Shown here: piece after piece, positions 46,888 through 56,419 of the stretch
Numbering within the stretch: position 1 is the stretch's first letter
Layout: each line of letters opens with the position of its first letter
Assembly (NCBI RefSeq): GCF_000526215.1
Contig: NZ_JAFQ01000004.1
Span: 2,666,001 to 2,730,000, forward strand
DNA: 64,000 nt
Source of the DNA: Nocardia sp. BMG51109
Lineage (GTDB): Bacteria > Actinomycetota > Actinomycetes > Mycobacteriales > Mycobacteriaceae
Direction: 5' to 3'
Made by a program: the position numbers and the translations under genes
Notes under the pieces: generated by a model
Told to the model about the DNA's origin: nothing
Database searches by the model: none
What the model saw: the letters and a program-made list of their open reading frames with translations, nothing else

Positions 46888-48084
46888 ATGCAGGTCCTGG
46901 TGATCAACTCCGGCTCGTCGTCGATCAAATATCAACTGCTGGATCCGGATTCGGGGGAGATGGCGGCGTCCGGGCTGGTGTCGCGGATCGGAGAATCGGT
47001 CGCGGAGGACGCGACGACCGTCGAGCATCGCAGTGACGGGCGCACCCTCGAACACCAGGGTGCGATTGCGGATCATGCCGCCGGGCTGCGCATCGTGTTC
47101 GACCTGTTCGCCCGCAGCGGGCACGATCCTCGCACCGCCGGGCTCACCGCGGTCGGGCACCGGGTGGTGCACGGTGGTGAGGTGTTCTACCGGCCCACCC
47201 TGATCGACGACTCCGTGGTGGAGTCGATCAGCGAGCTGTCTTCGCTTGCGCCGCTGCACAATCCGGCCAATGTGACCGGCATCGAGTCGGCCCGCACGCT
47301 GCTGCCGGAGGTCCCGCAGGTCGCGGTGTTCGACACCGCGTTCTTCCACGGCCTGCCCGAGGCCGCCAAGACCTACGCGATCGACGCGAAGGTCGCTGCC
47401 GCGCACGGGATTCGGCGATACGGATTCCACGGCACGTCGCACGAGTACGTGTCCGGGCGAGCGGCCGAGCTGCTGGGCCGCGATCCGGCCGAGCTGAACC
47501 AGATCGTGTTCCACCTCGGCAACGGCGCCTCGGCGTCGGCGATCCGGGGCGGTCGCGCGGTGGACACCACGATGGGCCTCACGCCGCTGGAGGGCCTGGT
47601 GATGGGCACCCGCTCCGGCGACATCGACCCGGGGATCGTCCCGCACCTGGTGCGCACCGCCGGGCTGGACATCGACGGCATCGACAACCTGCTCAACCGG
47701 GATTCGGGCATCAAGGGCCTGTCCGGGGTCAACGACTTCCGAGAACTGTTCCGGCTCATCGACACCGGGGACGAGGCGGCCCGGCTGGCCTACGACGTCT
47801 ACGTCCACCGGCTGCGCCGGTACCTGGGCGCGTACCTGGTGGAACTGGGCCGGGTCGATGCGATCATCTTCACGGCCGGTGTGGGGGAGAACAATGCCCG
47901 CGTCCGCGCCGATGCACTGGCCGGTCTGGAGCGCTTCGGCATCGCGGTGGACCCCGATCGCAACGAGTCGAAAGACCGTGCGGCACGGTATATCTCGCCG
48001 GACGGCAGTGAGGTGGCCGTCCTCGTGGTACCGACCGACGAGGAGCTGGCCATCGCCCGCGCGGCTGCTCGCTTGGTGGCCTGA
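46888..48084 (+). CDS. ackA: Acetate kinase
   Basis: 398 residues from ATG 46888, preceded by AGGAGG. ASKHA fold motifs: [72 protein letters not shown] and [13 protein letters not shown], with catalytic His, Arg and Asp all present. It forms acetate and ATP from acetyl phosphate, paired with Pta. In M. tuberculosis pknG follows; here the conserved order stops at this gene. Confidence 0.96.
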   Translation: MQVLVINSGSSSIKYQLLDPDSGEMAASGLVSRIGESVAEDATTVEHRSDGRTLEHQGAIADHAAGLRIVFDLFARSGHDPRTAGLTAVGHRVVHGGEVFYRPTLIDDSVVESISELSSLAPLHNPANVTGIESARTLLPEVPQVAVFDTAFFHGLPEAAKTYAIDAKVAAAHGIRRYGFHGTSHEYVSGRAAELLGRDPAELNQIVFHLGNGASASAIRGGRAVDTTMGLTPLEGLVMGTRSGDIDPGIVPHLVRTAGLDIDGIDNLLNRDSGIKGLSGVNDFRELFRLIDTGDEAARLAYDVYVHRLRRYLGAYLVELGRVDAIIFTAGVGENNARVRADALAGLERFGIAVDPDRNESKDRAARYISPDGSEVAVLVVPTDEELAIARAAARLVA

Positions 48085-48502
48085 ACGGATGCACGGCACA
48101 ACCACCGAGTGCCCGCAACAGGTTCTGTCTCGCGTCGAGAACTCGGCAGCTCCGGCCGGTCGCATAGTTGATGCCACACCTGGCGAGATCACCCGAGAGT
48201 GCCCGGCAACAGCCGATCAGCGGGAGACCGCGCGAACCGGCCTTGCCACAGAGCTGCTCACGACCGCGAATCCTGCGCTGCGCAATTCCGAACCGGCGGA
48301 TCAGCCGTCTTGGAGAGCGTCGCCCTCGTCGTAGTCGGGGGTCGGGGTGACGTCGCGTGACAGGGCCGTGTGGTCGGCCACGCGGAGCCGTAACGGAGGA
48401 AGAGCCGTTCGGTGCGGCGAGATATGAAGTGGCCCTAAATGGTTTGCGCCGGATCCGTGTGCGCGGGGATGCTCGGTCAACAGCCATAGAGAGGCACAGC
48501 GA
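48085..48502. other. Intergenic region after ackA
   Basis: 418 bp between ackA and the esterase. No coding frame with a ribosome-binding site and no family motif were found on either strand. It marks the switch from the conserved gene order to the accessory part of the window. Confidence 0.5.
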
Positions 48503-50026
48503 ATGGCCGCAGCCAGCAAGCCGTCCGAGTCCGAGCCGGAGGTCCGCACGGCGGCCGGTGTGCTGCGCGGCGGCCGGGAGGCGGGGCTGGCGGTCTTCCG
48601 CGGCATCCCGTTCGCCGAACCACCGGTCGGCGGCCTGCGTTTCGCCGCGCCGCAGCCGGTGCGCGGCTGGGATGGGGTGCGGCCCGCCCTCGCCCACGGC
48701 CCGCCGCCCCCGCAGTCCGCCGTGCTCGCGGTGTCTCAGGACACCGCCGGAGGCGACTGGCTGACGGTCAATGTCTGGACGCCGGAACCGGATCCGGCCT
48801 CCGGGCTCCCGGTGATGGTGTGGATTCCCGGCGGTGGTTATGCCATGGGCAACTCCGGCCTGCCGGAATACGACGCCGGGCACCTGGCCGCGATCGGAAC
48901 CGTGGTCGTGACCCTCAACTACCGTCTCGGCATCGAGGGGTTCGCCCGGATCGAGGGCGCCCCGGCCAACCGTGGACTGCTCGACCAGGTAGCGGCCCTG
49001 GAGTGGGTGCGGGACAACATCCGGATGTTCGGCGGCGACCCCGACCGGGTGACGGTCTTCGGGCAGTCTGCGGGTGCCGGATCGGTCGCCGCGCTGCTCG
49101 CGATGCCGTGCGCCGCCGGGCTCCTCCGCCGGGCGATCGCGCAGAGCGTGCCGGGGACGTTCTTCTCTCCCGAGCTGGCCGCCGACCTCGCCGCGGCCTT
49201 CGCCGCCGAGCTCGGGGTGGCGCCCACGGTGGCCGGGCTGTCGGCGGTGGCGCCGGACCTGCTGTCCGCCGCCGGCGACGAGGTCTTCGCCAAGATGGAC
49301 CAGTGGCGGGAGCGCTGGGGGCAGATCGCCCACCGGCCGATTCCGTATGCGCCGGTTGTCGACGGTGACGTGCTGCCCACGACCCCCTGGCGGGCGCTGG
49401 CCGAGGGCACCGCCCGGGACGTCGAGCTTCTCGTCGGGCACACGCGAGACGAGCACCGGTTGTTCAGCCTGATCGACGGTGTGCTCGGCCAGGTCACACG
49501 CGAGCACACCGAAACCGCGCTGCACGTTCTCGCCGCCGGGCCGGACGGTGCGCGCCGGTACCGGGAGGCGTTCCCGGCCGCGGGCGATGAGGAGCTGTAC
49601 GAGCTGGTCAACGCCGACTGGTTGTTCCGCATGCCGAGTGTCCGGCTCGCCGACGCGCAGATCGCCGGCGGCGGCCGAGCCCACCTCTACGAGCTGACCT
49701 GGACTGCCCCGGGCATGGGCGGCGCACTCGGCGCCTGCCACGGTCTGGATGTGCCGCTCGTCTTCGGCAATCTGGGCAGTGGGCAGACCGCGACGCTGAT
49801 CGGCGACCCGCCCTCGCCGGAGGCAACGGAGCTGTCGGCGCGAATCCGGGGGTCGTGGACGTCATTCGCCGCGCACGGCGACCCGGGCTGGCCGGCGTAC
49901 GACGCCGATCACCGCCTCGCCCAGATCTTCGACACACCGTCGACGGTCACCGCCTACCCGGAGGAGGCATCGCGGCTGCTGTGGCAAGATTTCACCTTCC
50001 CGGCGCTGCCGCTGCTCGCGCGGTGA
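48503..50026 (+). CDS. Type B carboxylesterase
   Basis: 507 residues from ATG 48503, with AGAGAGG upstream. Alpha/beta hydrolase of the cholinesterase-like group: FRGIPFAEPPVGGLRF at the N-terminus, oxyanion segment WIPGGGYAMG (PGGG where most members have HGGG), nucleophile elbow FGQSAGAGS, and the C-terminal histidine in GACHGLDVPLVF. No signal peptide, so probably cytoplasmic. It hydrolyses carboxylic esters of unknown nature. Confidence 0.88.
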   Translation: MAAASKPSESEPEVRTAAGVLRGGREAGLAVFRGIPFAEPPVGGLRFAAPQPVRGWDGVRPALAHGPPPPQSAVLAVSQDTAGGDWLTVNVWTPEPDPASGLPVMVWIPGGGYAMGNSGLPEYDAGHLAAIGTVVVTLNYRLGIEGFARIEGAPANRGLLDQVAALEWVRDNIRMFGGDPDRVTVFGQSAGAGSVAALLAMPCAAGLLRRAIAQSVPGTFFSPELAADLAAAFAAELGVAPTVAGLSAVAPDLLSAAGDEVFAKMDQWRERWGQIAHRPIPYAPVVDGDVLPTTPWRALAEGTARDVELLVGHTRDEHRLFSLIDGVLGQVTREHTETALHVLAAGPDGARRYREAFPAAGDEELYELVNADWLFRMPSVRLADAQIAGGGRAHLYELTWTAPGMGGALGACHGLDVPLVFGNLGSGQTATLIGDPPSPEATELSARIRGSWTSFAAHGDPGWPAYDADHRLAQIFDTPSTVTAYPEEASRLLWQDFTFPALPLLAR

Positions 50027-50143
50027 AGTTGAACCACCTGCGGGATAACTTGTCCATCTGCCCACGCGGACAACAGCTTTCAGAACCAGTTGCGGGGCGG
50101 GACCGCGCAGCGATGCCACCCCCGATTCACTCGGACACAGAAC

Positions 50144-50311
50144 CTGGTCGCGGTGGTAGGCCGCCTGGGCCTGCTGGATGATGTCGATATTGGTCTCGAG
50201 CGTCACGATCAGGGCCTCGAGGTGTTCGGCGACCTGGGCGCCGAGGGCAGTGCGGGTGTATTCGACGCGCGGCGGGATGGACTGCTGCACCTCGCGGTGG
50301 ATCATGCCGTC
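50144..50311 (-). pseudogene. C-terminal remnant of an HxlR-type regulator
   Basis: The minus strand encodes RDGMIHREVQQSIPPRVEYT followed by RTALGAQVAEHLEALIVTLE and about 15 more residues. This is the wing and dimer helix of HxlR regulators (usual form GLIHREVYPEVPPRVEYSLT). The DNA-recognition helix and N-terminus are not found upstream, where the frame is Pro-rich and unrelated. The frame stays open beyond the homologous part but without conserved sequence. Confidence 0.6.
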
Positions 50312-50574
50312 GCGCTCGCTCGGCAAGTGACGGGCCGGGGTTCCCGCCGGCGGAAGCTCCGCCGCCGGGAACACCCGTCGCACTTCAGGATTCGGCGCCG
50401 GTACCACCACGCTGATCCACGCCACCGACGCCGTCCGTCAAGCGCCGTGACCCGGCCACCGACCGGTCCTTCCTGGTCCATTGTGCTCGGAGCGTGAGCC
50501 GAGCGACTCTGCCAGGACGTTTGACAGCGAAGATGTATGTGCCGGGTAGGTGCGGACGGGCAGTAGGGCGGCGA

Positions 50575-51339
50575 TCAGTCAGCGTGCAGAACGAAGAACA
50601 GGAAGCACAGGAACCTGTTGTCGGCGCTCTCGCCGAGCACCTCGGGGATCAGATCGCGGGCGGCGGGCAGGGCCGGCGGTTCGCTGATGGCACTGATACG
50701 GAAGCCGGCGGCGGTGAAGGCGTCGGTCATCGCGTGCAATGGCCGGTCCCAGAAACTCAGCTGGGCAGTCTGCCCGCCCATGGTCCATTCGTCGATCCGG
50801 TTGCGGGTCTGGAAATAGTCGGTCGTGTCCCCGGCCAAGCGCTGCCCCAGGAAATTGGCGAAAGGATGCTCGACCGAGACAACGAGCCGACCGCCGGGGA
50901 TCAGCACGCGCCGCAGCTCGGCCAGCGCCGGTCCCCAGTCCCGCAGGTAGTGCAGCACCAGAGACGCGACAACGTCGTCGAACGCGCCGTCGGGAAAAGG
51001 GAGCAGGTCGGCCAGGTCACCGAGCCGCAGGTCCGCCTCGGCGCCGAGGCGTTGTCGCGCCTGCTCCAGCATCCGGGCGCTCGCGTCGATTCCGGTCAGG
51101 ACGGCGCCACGATCGCGCAGCGCGGCGAACAGCGGACCCGAGCCGCAACCGACGTCGAGGATCCGCCGCCCGGTCACGTCCCCGGCGAGTTCCAGGATCG
51201 CGGGCCTGTTGTAGTACGCGTGCAGGACGCCGGTCTCGTTCTCGGCCGTGTAGCCCTCGGCGATGCTGTCATAGCCGCTTACCCGGGCCGGATCAGGGGG
51301 AAGTGCATGGCCTTCTGGAACCTGAATCATGCGCTCCAT
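50575..51339 (-). CDS. Class I SAM-dependent methyltransferase
   Basis: 254 residues. Methyltransferase-11/25 fold: motif I RRILDVGCGSGPLFAAL (about 58-74), motif II aspartate in LTGIDASARML, DLADLLPFPDGAFDDVVASL, and LIPGGRLVVSVEHP. The substrate-binding C-terminal half (DYFQTRNRIDEW, RPLHAMTDAFTAAGF) is typical of small-molecule methyltransferases. Substrate unknown; no neighbouring pathway points to one. Confidence 0.85.
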   Translation of the reverse strand: MERMIQVPEGHALPPDPARVSGYDSIAEGYTAENETGVLHAYYNRPAILELAGDVTGRRILDVGCGSGPLFAALRDRGAVLTGIDASARMLEQARQRLGAEADLRLGDLADLLPFPDGAFDDVVASLVLHYLRDWGPALAELRRVLIPGGRLVVSVEHPFANFLGQRLAGDTTDYFQTRNRIDEWTMGGQTAQLSFWDRPLHAMTDAFTAAGFRISAISEPPALPAARDLIPEVLGESADNRFLCFLFFVLHAD

Positions 51340-51514
51340 CCTGGCACGCCGGCATGGGGGATGCGTTGTAAACCCTTGTCACCCAATAATTCCGGATGAT
51401 TCACCTCGCACCATGCGGCATGAGAGTGCGTTCGGGCGCCACGACTAGGGCGCGGCCGACCAGCTCAGGTCGTCAATCATCCTGTTCGCTTCGGCTTCGG
51501 ATCGGCTACCTGGC

Positions 51515-51985
51515 CTATCGAGATCTCGCTACTTCTTCAAGTCGTTCGAGCAGTTGCCGTGCACCGTCAGCAGCCTGGAAATCCTCCAGATGGCGTCGAC
51601 GGTCCTCATCCGATGCGTAGTACGAGCGCAGCGTCACGCGAGTTCGGGATACGCCTTGGTCCTCCACATCTATCAGCATGACGGAACGCGATGGGGCAAG
51701 CCCCCACTCCTCCGATCCTTGATGAACGTAGGCGACTCGCCGGGCCGGTTCGACTTCATCGAAAATGTAGACGTTAGCGAAATCGGTGCCGTCGGGACCA
51801 TGCATAACGACATCGAATCGCCCGCCGTCAGCGACGTTGAGTTCACGCACCGTGCTGGTGAACTCGGCCGGTCCCCACCACTGAGCGATGCTGGCCGGGT
51901 CGTTCCACGCCGACCAGATGGCGTCAGGGGACGCAGCCATCACCCGTGTCAGTTCTAGATCAGGCACGTCACCCGCATGAGACAT
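51515..51985 (-). CDS. SRPBCC-domain protein (AHSA1/START-like)
   Basis: 156 residues. A START/Bet v1-like pocket with the AHSA1 signature: ELTRVMAASPDAIWSAWNDP, ASIAQWWGPAEFTSTVRELN and GGRFDVVMHGPDG. In bacteria this family binds hydrophobic ligands and is often paired with ArsR regulators; none is adjacent. TAGGAT (51998-51993) lies exactly 7 nt before the ATG, consistent with a leaderless mRNA. Confidence 0.82.
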   Translation of the reverse strand: MSHAGDVPDLELTRVMAASPDAIWSAWNDPASIAQWWGPAEFTSTVRELNVADGGRFDVVMHGPDGTDFANVYIFDEVEPARRVAYVHQGSEEWGLAPSRSVMLIDVEDQGVSRTRVTLRSYYASDEDRRRHLEDFQAADGARQLLERLEEVARSR

Positions 51986-51998
51986 GCAGGCAATCCTA
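51986..51998 (-). promoter_or_regulatory. Probable -10 element of the SRPBCC gene (leaderless start)
   Basis: Minus-strand TAGGAT, 7 nt, then ATG 51985. Same geometry as the other leaderless candidates in this window. Confidence 0.4.
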
Positions 51999-52243
51999 TT
52001 CGAGCAGGTACATCACGATCTGACCGACCCGTTCGCCGGACCCACCCCGCCCCACCTACCGGCGCCGTGCGAGGCACGCGACGCCGCGGTACTCGCCGAG
52101 CTGCGAGCACTCCAGATCGAAACGGCTACACACTCACCGACCTAAACCGGTTCGCCACCTTGCTGAGCGGCATCGAGATCCCGCCCGCGACCTCCACACC
52201 GAGCCCTTCTGACACGTCCAGCGACCAGACACGCCGACCCGGG

Positions 52244-52304
52244 GTGACGCCAAAATTCACGGATAGACCCGCCCCGGATCGGTCCCGAGTGACGCCAAAA
52301 TTCA
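52244..52304. repeat. Two direct copies of a 16-bp element beside the TnsA remnant
   Basis: GTGACGCCAAAATTCA occurs at 52244-52259 and 52289-52304, spaced 45 bp start to start, in AT-richer DNA than the surroundings. The position upstream of a TnsA-like remnant fits the repeated transposase-binding sites found at the ends of Tn7-like and TniA-type elements. No third copy was seen downstream. Confidence 0.6.
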
Positions 52305-52455
52305 TGTCCGCTGCCAGCGGGGTTGAGCCGTTGCCATCGAAAATGAGCCATCGGCTCGTTCCTGCCATTACAGTTGCGCCGATCCTAGCGGTTCGACTTG
52401 TGTTGGCGGGAGGATGTTTTGGGCTCGGCACTGCCGGTAGCTCGCGATTCTGTCA

Positions 52456-52880
52456 GCGTGGCGGACCTTTTCACTGTCGAGTTCTTCGCGAATCCCGGCA
52501 AGCGGTCGACTGTGGTGTTGTCGCAGTGCTGGGATGTCGCGTTCGAGTGCTGTTCACCGGCTCGCCGGTTTCCGTCGTATCGAGGTCAGAGGAGTTTCCG
52601 GGGTGGTGGTGGTTCGCCACGACCGGTGAGCATGTCGGTTACGAGTCGTGGCTGGAGCGGGATCATCTGATCGCGCTCGACGCCGATGTGGATGTGACCG
52701 GTGTTGCGTCCCAGCCATTTTCGCTGCGATGGCGCGACGACGGCCGGATCCGGCGGCACGTGCTGGACTACTTCGTGCGGATGCGTGATGGGGGTGCGGT
52801 AGTGGTTGATGTTCGTGCCGACGACCGGATCGAGCCCGCGGATGCTGAAGCGTTCGAGGCCGCTGGTCGCGCGTGTGAGT
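52456..52880 (+). pseudogene. TnsA-like transposase endonuclease subunit, frameshifted and truncated
   Basis: One frame gives WDVAFECCSPARRFPSYRGQ, then RSFRG; after a one-base shift near 52,602 another frame continues WWWFATTGEHVGYESW, LERDHLIALDADVDVTGVAS, QPFSLRW and DYFVRMRDGGAVVVDVRADD. This is the actinobacterial TnsA-like family, the strand-cleaving partner of a DDE transposase in Tn7-like elements. The usual last 40-50 residues (ending in a WLAGYRHPR-like motif) are replaced by unrelated sequence after about 52,880. No TnsB, TnsC or TniQ gene is present. A dead end of a mobile element. Confidence 0.7.
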
Positions 52881-53163
52881 CGGTGGACACCTCCCCGAAC
52901 CGGACAGCCCGTGCACGCACTCGACTCGGCATGAACGTGCATCAGGAAGCGCTGTCGGCCAACCTATTTGGACGACCGATCAACGCACGGGTTGCGGCAA
53001 GAGAAGTGCGGTCGGCCGAAGGGCGTGGCGTTGCATCCACCCAGGTCTGTTCCGCTGTAGCGTGCTTCTGCTGTGAAGTAATCCCTGGTCGGTTTGGTTC
53101 CGAATTGCTTTGCGTAACCAGTGGTCCACGCGTGTCGTTGATTATGAAATGGAGTGTGGCAGT

Positions 53164-53751
53164 ATGGGAGTCGCACGGAGACTGGGTCGTTCGATCGCCG
53201 TGGTCGGGCTGACGATGCTGACCGGCAGCCTGCTGACCGGGACAGCCTCGGCCGAATGGCCAACAGGGAAGACACCGTTCCGCATCCAACTCGGGGCAAA
53301 CTCCGAGTTGTGCGTGGCCTTGAAAAGACCGAAAGGGTTCGCGCCGACTGTGGACCTCGCGCCCTGCAACCCTGATGCCGTCGACCAGAGGTGGGAAGCC
53401 ATCGACGATGCGGGGGCGTCGCGACTGCAGAACGGGGAGCTCCGCAATACCTGCCTGGATGTGATACAGGTCGACACCGACGAGCCCACGGTTTGGGGAC
53501 GATCGTGCAAGTCAACGCAAGCCCGCAAAACGGCGGCCCCCAAGTGGACATATCAATCCATCCCCGGCAAACCCGGCACGGGCACGATCGGCCCGGACAA
53601 TCCGCCCGGGAAGTTCTGCTGGCAGAAGGGCCAGTTCAACGGCACTACCAATGCCGCCACCGGCGAGATGAAGGGCGGCACCTGGTCTGTCCATTTGATG
53701 CCGTGCAAACCTGGTGACGCGGAGCAGTCGTGGATCTTGATCCCTCTGTGA
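53164..53751 (+). CDS. Secreted protein with ricin-type beta-trefoil-like domain
   Basis: 195 residues from ATG 53164; GGAG lies 10 nt upstream. Signal peptide MGVARRLGRSIAVVGLTML with cleavage after TASA (about residue 31). The mature part has lectin-like repeats with Q-x-W type strands (VDQRWEAIDD, AEQSWILIPL), paired cysteines (ELCVAL, APCNPD, NTCLDV, RSCKS, KFCWQ, MPCKPG) and NGELRNTCLDV, the typical beta-trefoil turn. It may bind carbohydrate. It is alone on the plus strand in a gene-poor stretch after the TnsA remnant. Confidence 0.7.
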   Translation: MGVARRLGRSIAVVGLTMLTGSLLTGTASAEWPTGKTPFRIQLGANSELCVALKRPKGFAPTVDLAPCNPDAVDQRWEAIDDAGASRLQNGELRNTCLDVIQVDTDEPTVWGRSCKSTQARKTAAPKWTYQSIPGKPGTGTIGPDNPPGKFCWQKGQFNGTTNAATGEMKGGTWSVHLMPCKPGDAEQSWILIPL

Positions 53752-54343
53752 GGGCCCACGGACAATCGTCTCGTCCGGGGCCCCGACCGCCTTCTGTCCA
53801 CGCGGATCACTGGTACATGCCGCGCGTTCACCGGGCAGCCTGAACGCACTCAATTCGGCATTATCGAGCGCTCTCAGGACCGGGCCAGAGTGTCGACTAC
53901 CCAATGGTGCACTGAGCGAGCGCTCACTCCTGACCTCGCAGACGACCCGATCAACCACCCCGCACGTGGCGCGAGAGAATAGAGCAGGTAGCGAATAGCA
54001 CCGCCCACCAGTGGTCGCAGTCACCCTCCGTGCCCGTAACCATCACGAAGACGTCGGCTTCTCTGGGGGTCCCGGAGAGTTGATGCCTGGATCTGAGAAC
54101 ATTGTTGCAGCTCAGCGTCTTTCGTTAAGATGTAGCAGACCACCACATATGTGGTGGAAGGACTGGCGTCGATCGCGTCGATGGTGCGTGGTTGGCCGGA
54201 TGCCCGAATGCGCCCTTGCCCGAACTGGGGCGAATTTGTAGAGATGCAGTGGCCGGCCTGCGACGGTCGCGCAGGGCGGTGGCATCCGATGGACCGTTGA
54301 CCCTCGTCTGGTGTCAGTGCAGAACGGGTGAGGGAGTGATCCG
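53752..54343. other. Gene-poor region upstream of the MFS gene
   Basis: 592 bp without a credible gene. It holds a fragment at 54,008-54,072 whose translation VVAVTLRARNHHEDVGFS recurs inverted at about 55,795-55,856, and the 18-bp palindrome at 54140-54157. Confidence 0.5.
54140..54157. promoter_or_regulatory. Perfect 18-bp palindrome upstream of the MFS gene
   Basis: CCACCACATATGTGGTGG has no mismatch and lies about 190 bp before the MFS start. It could be a dimeric repressor site; no regulator gene is adjacent. Confidence 0.5.
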
Positions 54344-55615
54344 GTGGGTGGTCTCGATGATTCTTCCTCGCGCCCTTCGTTCTACCGCTTTTGGGCGGCT
54401 GCGGCGATTAGTTCGTTCGGTTCGGCGGTGACCGCGGCTGCGATGCCTGTTCTGGTGGTCCAAGTACTCGGTGCGACACCGTTCGAGGTCGGCGTCGTCA
54501 GCGCCGCTCAGTTCGTGCCATACGCGGCGCTAGGACTCATCGCAGGCGTTTACGCCGATCGGTGGCGTCGCAAACCCATTCTCGTGTGGGCAAGTATTGG
54601 GCGTGCGCTCTCTCTGGGGGCAGTCCCGGCGTTATGGCTCACGGGACTATTGCAGATCTGGGCATTGGTCATCGCGCTGTTGTCGTTCGGCGCTTTTTCG
54701 GTTTTCGGGTTCGCGGCAACCCAGTCGCTGCTTCCTCGCCTCGTACCCCGAGCGAGTCTGGTCACGGCCAATGCGCGCCTCGATCAAACAGACGCCGCCG
54801 CTACGACTCTCGGACCAGCAATCGGCGGCGGACTCGTCGGTCTGCTCGGAGCCCCTGTGGCGGTCGCCGTCGACGCGATCAGCTACGTCGTCGATGCCGC
54901 ACTTACCGTGAGCATCCGAGTCGACGAGCCCCGACCCGTGGCTCGTGCCCGCAATCTTCGTGCGGAGATCCGCGACGGTTTGCGGTGGACTTATCGCCAT
55001 CGCACGCTCGGCCCACTGGCGGTGTCGACGCATGTCTGGTTTCTCGCCAATGGCGCTGCTATGACGGTACTTTCCCTGCTCGCCTTGCGATCGCTGCGAT
55101 TCACTGCTTATACGTTCGGGATATTGCTGGCAGTCTTCGGAATCGCCAGCCTGGTCGGCGCGTCGATCGCGCCCCGGTGCGGCAGTTGGATCGGATCAGG
55201 ACGGGTGATCATTGCCGCGCGTGTGGCATACCCGATCACCTGGCTTCTCGTGGCCATCGCCCCTGCCACTGACATCGGCGCTGCTCTACTATTTGTCGCA
55301 CTGGTCTTACAGGGACTCGCCGCCGGCACAGAGAACTCCAATGAAATGGGCTTTTGGCAGACGCTCACCCCGGACGAGCTTCTTGGCCGAGTGAACGCCA
55401 CCCGGCGTTCGATCAATCGAACGATAGCTGCGTTCGGCGCACTCATTGCAGGCATCCTCGCCGGGCAGATCGGGAATCGCCTTACGCTCGTCTGCACCGT
55501 CGTTGTCTTCGCGGTCGCCGCACTCGCCGCAGCGCTATCCCCTCTAGGAGACGCACCCCGTGCTGTTGATGACCATAGGCACAGCGGCTTGCGCGAAGGA
55601 ACACCAAGCCATTAG
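54344..55615 (+). CDS. MFS transporter (drug-exporter type)
   Basis: 423 residues from GTG 54344, with AGGGAG upstream. About 12 membrane segments. MFS motif A lies in the loop after the second helix (LIAGVYADRWRRKPILVWAS), with LDQTDAAATTLGPAIGGGLV and FWQTLTPDELLGRVNATRRS in the second half, as in MFS_3/enterobactin-exporter-like antiporters. Predicted proton-coupled exporter of a hydrophobic compound. It precedes the terpenoid genes by about 800 bp on the same strand, so export of their product is possible but unproven. Confidence 0.88.
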   Translation: MGGLDDSSSRPSFYRFWAAAAISSFGSAVTAAAMPVLVVQVLGATPFEVGVVSAAQFVPYAALGLIAGVYADRWRRKPILVWASIGRALSLGAVPALWLTGLLQIWALVIALLSFGAFSVFGFAATQSLLPRLVPRASLVTANARLDQTDAAATTLGPAIGGGLVGLLGAPVAVAVDAISYVVDAALTVSIRVDEPRPVARARNLRAEIRDGLRWTYRHRTLGPLAVSTHVWFLANGAAMTVLSLLALRSLRFTAYTFGILLAVFGIASLVGASIAPRCGSWIGSGRVIIAARVAYPITWLLVAIAPATDIGAALLFVALVLQGLAAGTENSNEMGFWQTLTPDELLGRVNATRRSINRTIAAFGALIAGILAGQIGNRLTLVCTVVVFAVAALAAALSPLGDAPRAVDDHRHSGLREGTPSH

Positions 55616-56419
55616 GTGAAGCGGCAGGACTGACCGCGACGCGCGTGGAACATGGTGAAACACAGCTAGTTGCAGACCGGTTCGGGCTGCTGCTCGTAGC
55701 AACACGGAACAATAGAGGTACGCGTCCCAGAGAACCGTCGCAAAACTCCACCGGAGTGTGTGCGACACAACGCCACACCACAAGTCTGAATCCCCGAGAG
55801 AAGGTGACGTCTTGGTGCTGGTTGCGCGCCTGGAGGGTGATGGCGACCACGTACCAGCAGGCGCCGGTGGTATAGAGAAGTGCCCAGCTGTACAACGTGC
55901 CGGGCAGCCATTCTCCGTCTGCTGGTTGGGTTGCGAAGGCGCGGGCTCGGAGCCGCAGCGAGGACACCTCGCCTGCGCCACGACAATCCAGCGTAAGCCC
56001 CGGGCCAGCCCGCGCGCGGCGGACACCGGCCGTCAGCCAGCCTCGCCCGAGTAGCGGCTTGTATAGGTTCTAAACAGACACGCGCTTCAAGTGCCGGCAT
56101 ACCGCTGCAACCAGGCAAAAGCGAGCGATAAGCGGCATGACCGACCCTTGACCGGCCTGTAGTCGGCAGGGCATATAGGGGATGGAATCGCGTTCATTTT
56201 GAGACGCCGTCTCGAGTGGTCCTCAGCTGAGTACCGCAAGAATGCGGTGGGCGCATTGCCGCTATGCGCGCCAGGCTCGTCGGTTTCGCTGGCCGGTAGG
56301 TGAGTCTGGTATCGGCGTGGTTTCCGGGGATGGCCGGTTCGGCTGGTTCTGCGGATCGCTGCCGAAGGCCGCAGGCCAGAGGATGCTCGCCTACTGGTGG
56401 GCGGGGAGGAGTCGACCCG
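55616..56419. other. Region between the MFS gene and the terpenoid cluster
   Basis: 804 bp. The minus strand at about 55,795-55,930 can encode WLPGTLYSWALLYTTGACW followed by YVVAITLQARNQHQDVTFS, clearly related to the fragment at 54.0 kb on the plus strand. Neither copy has an intact gene around it. The remaining DNA up to 56,419 shows no gene and should hold the promoter of the cluster. Confidence 0.5.

Noticed and set aside
52929..53110. Continuation of the TnsA frame (MNVHQEALSANLFGRP) as its C-terminus
   Set aside because: It lacks the family's terminal motif, and the composition changes abruptly after about 52,880.
54149..54240. Short frame starting at the ATG inside the 18-bp palindrome
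   Set aside because: It is Arg/Trp-rich with no ribosome-binding site; the palindrome is better explained as a protein-binding site.
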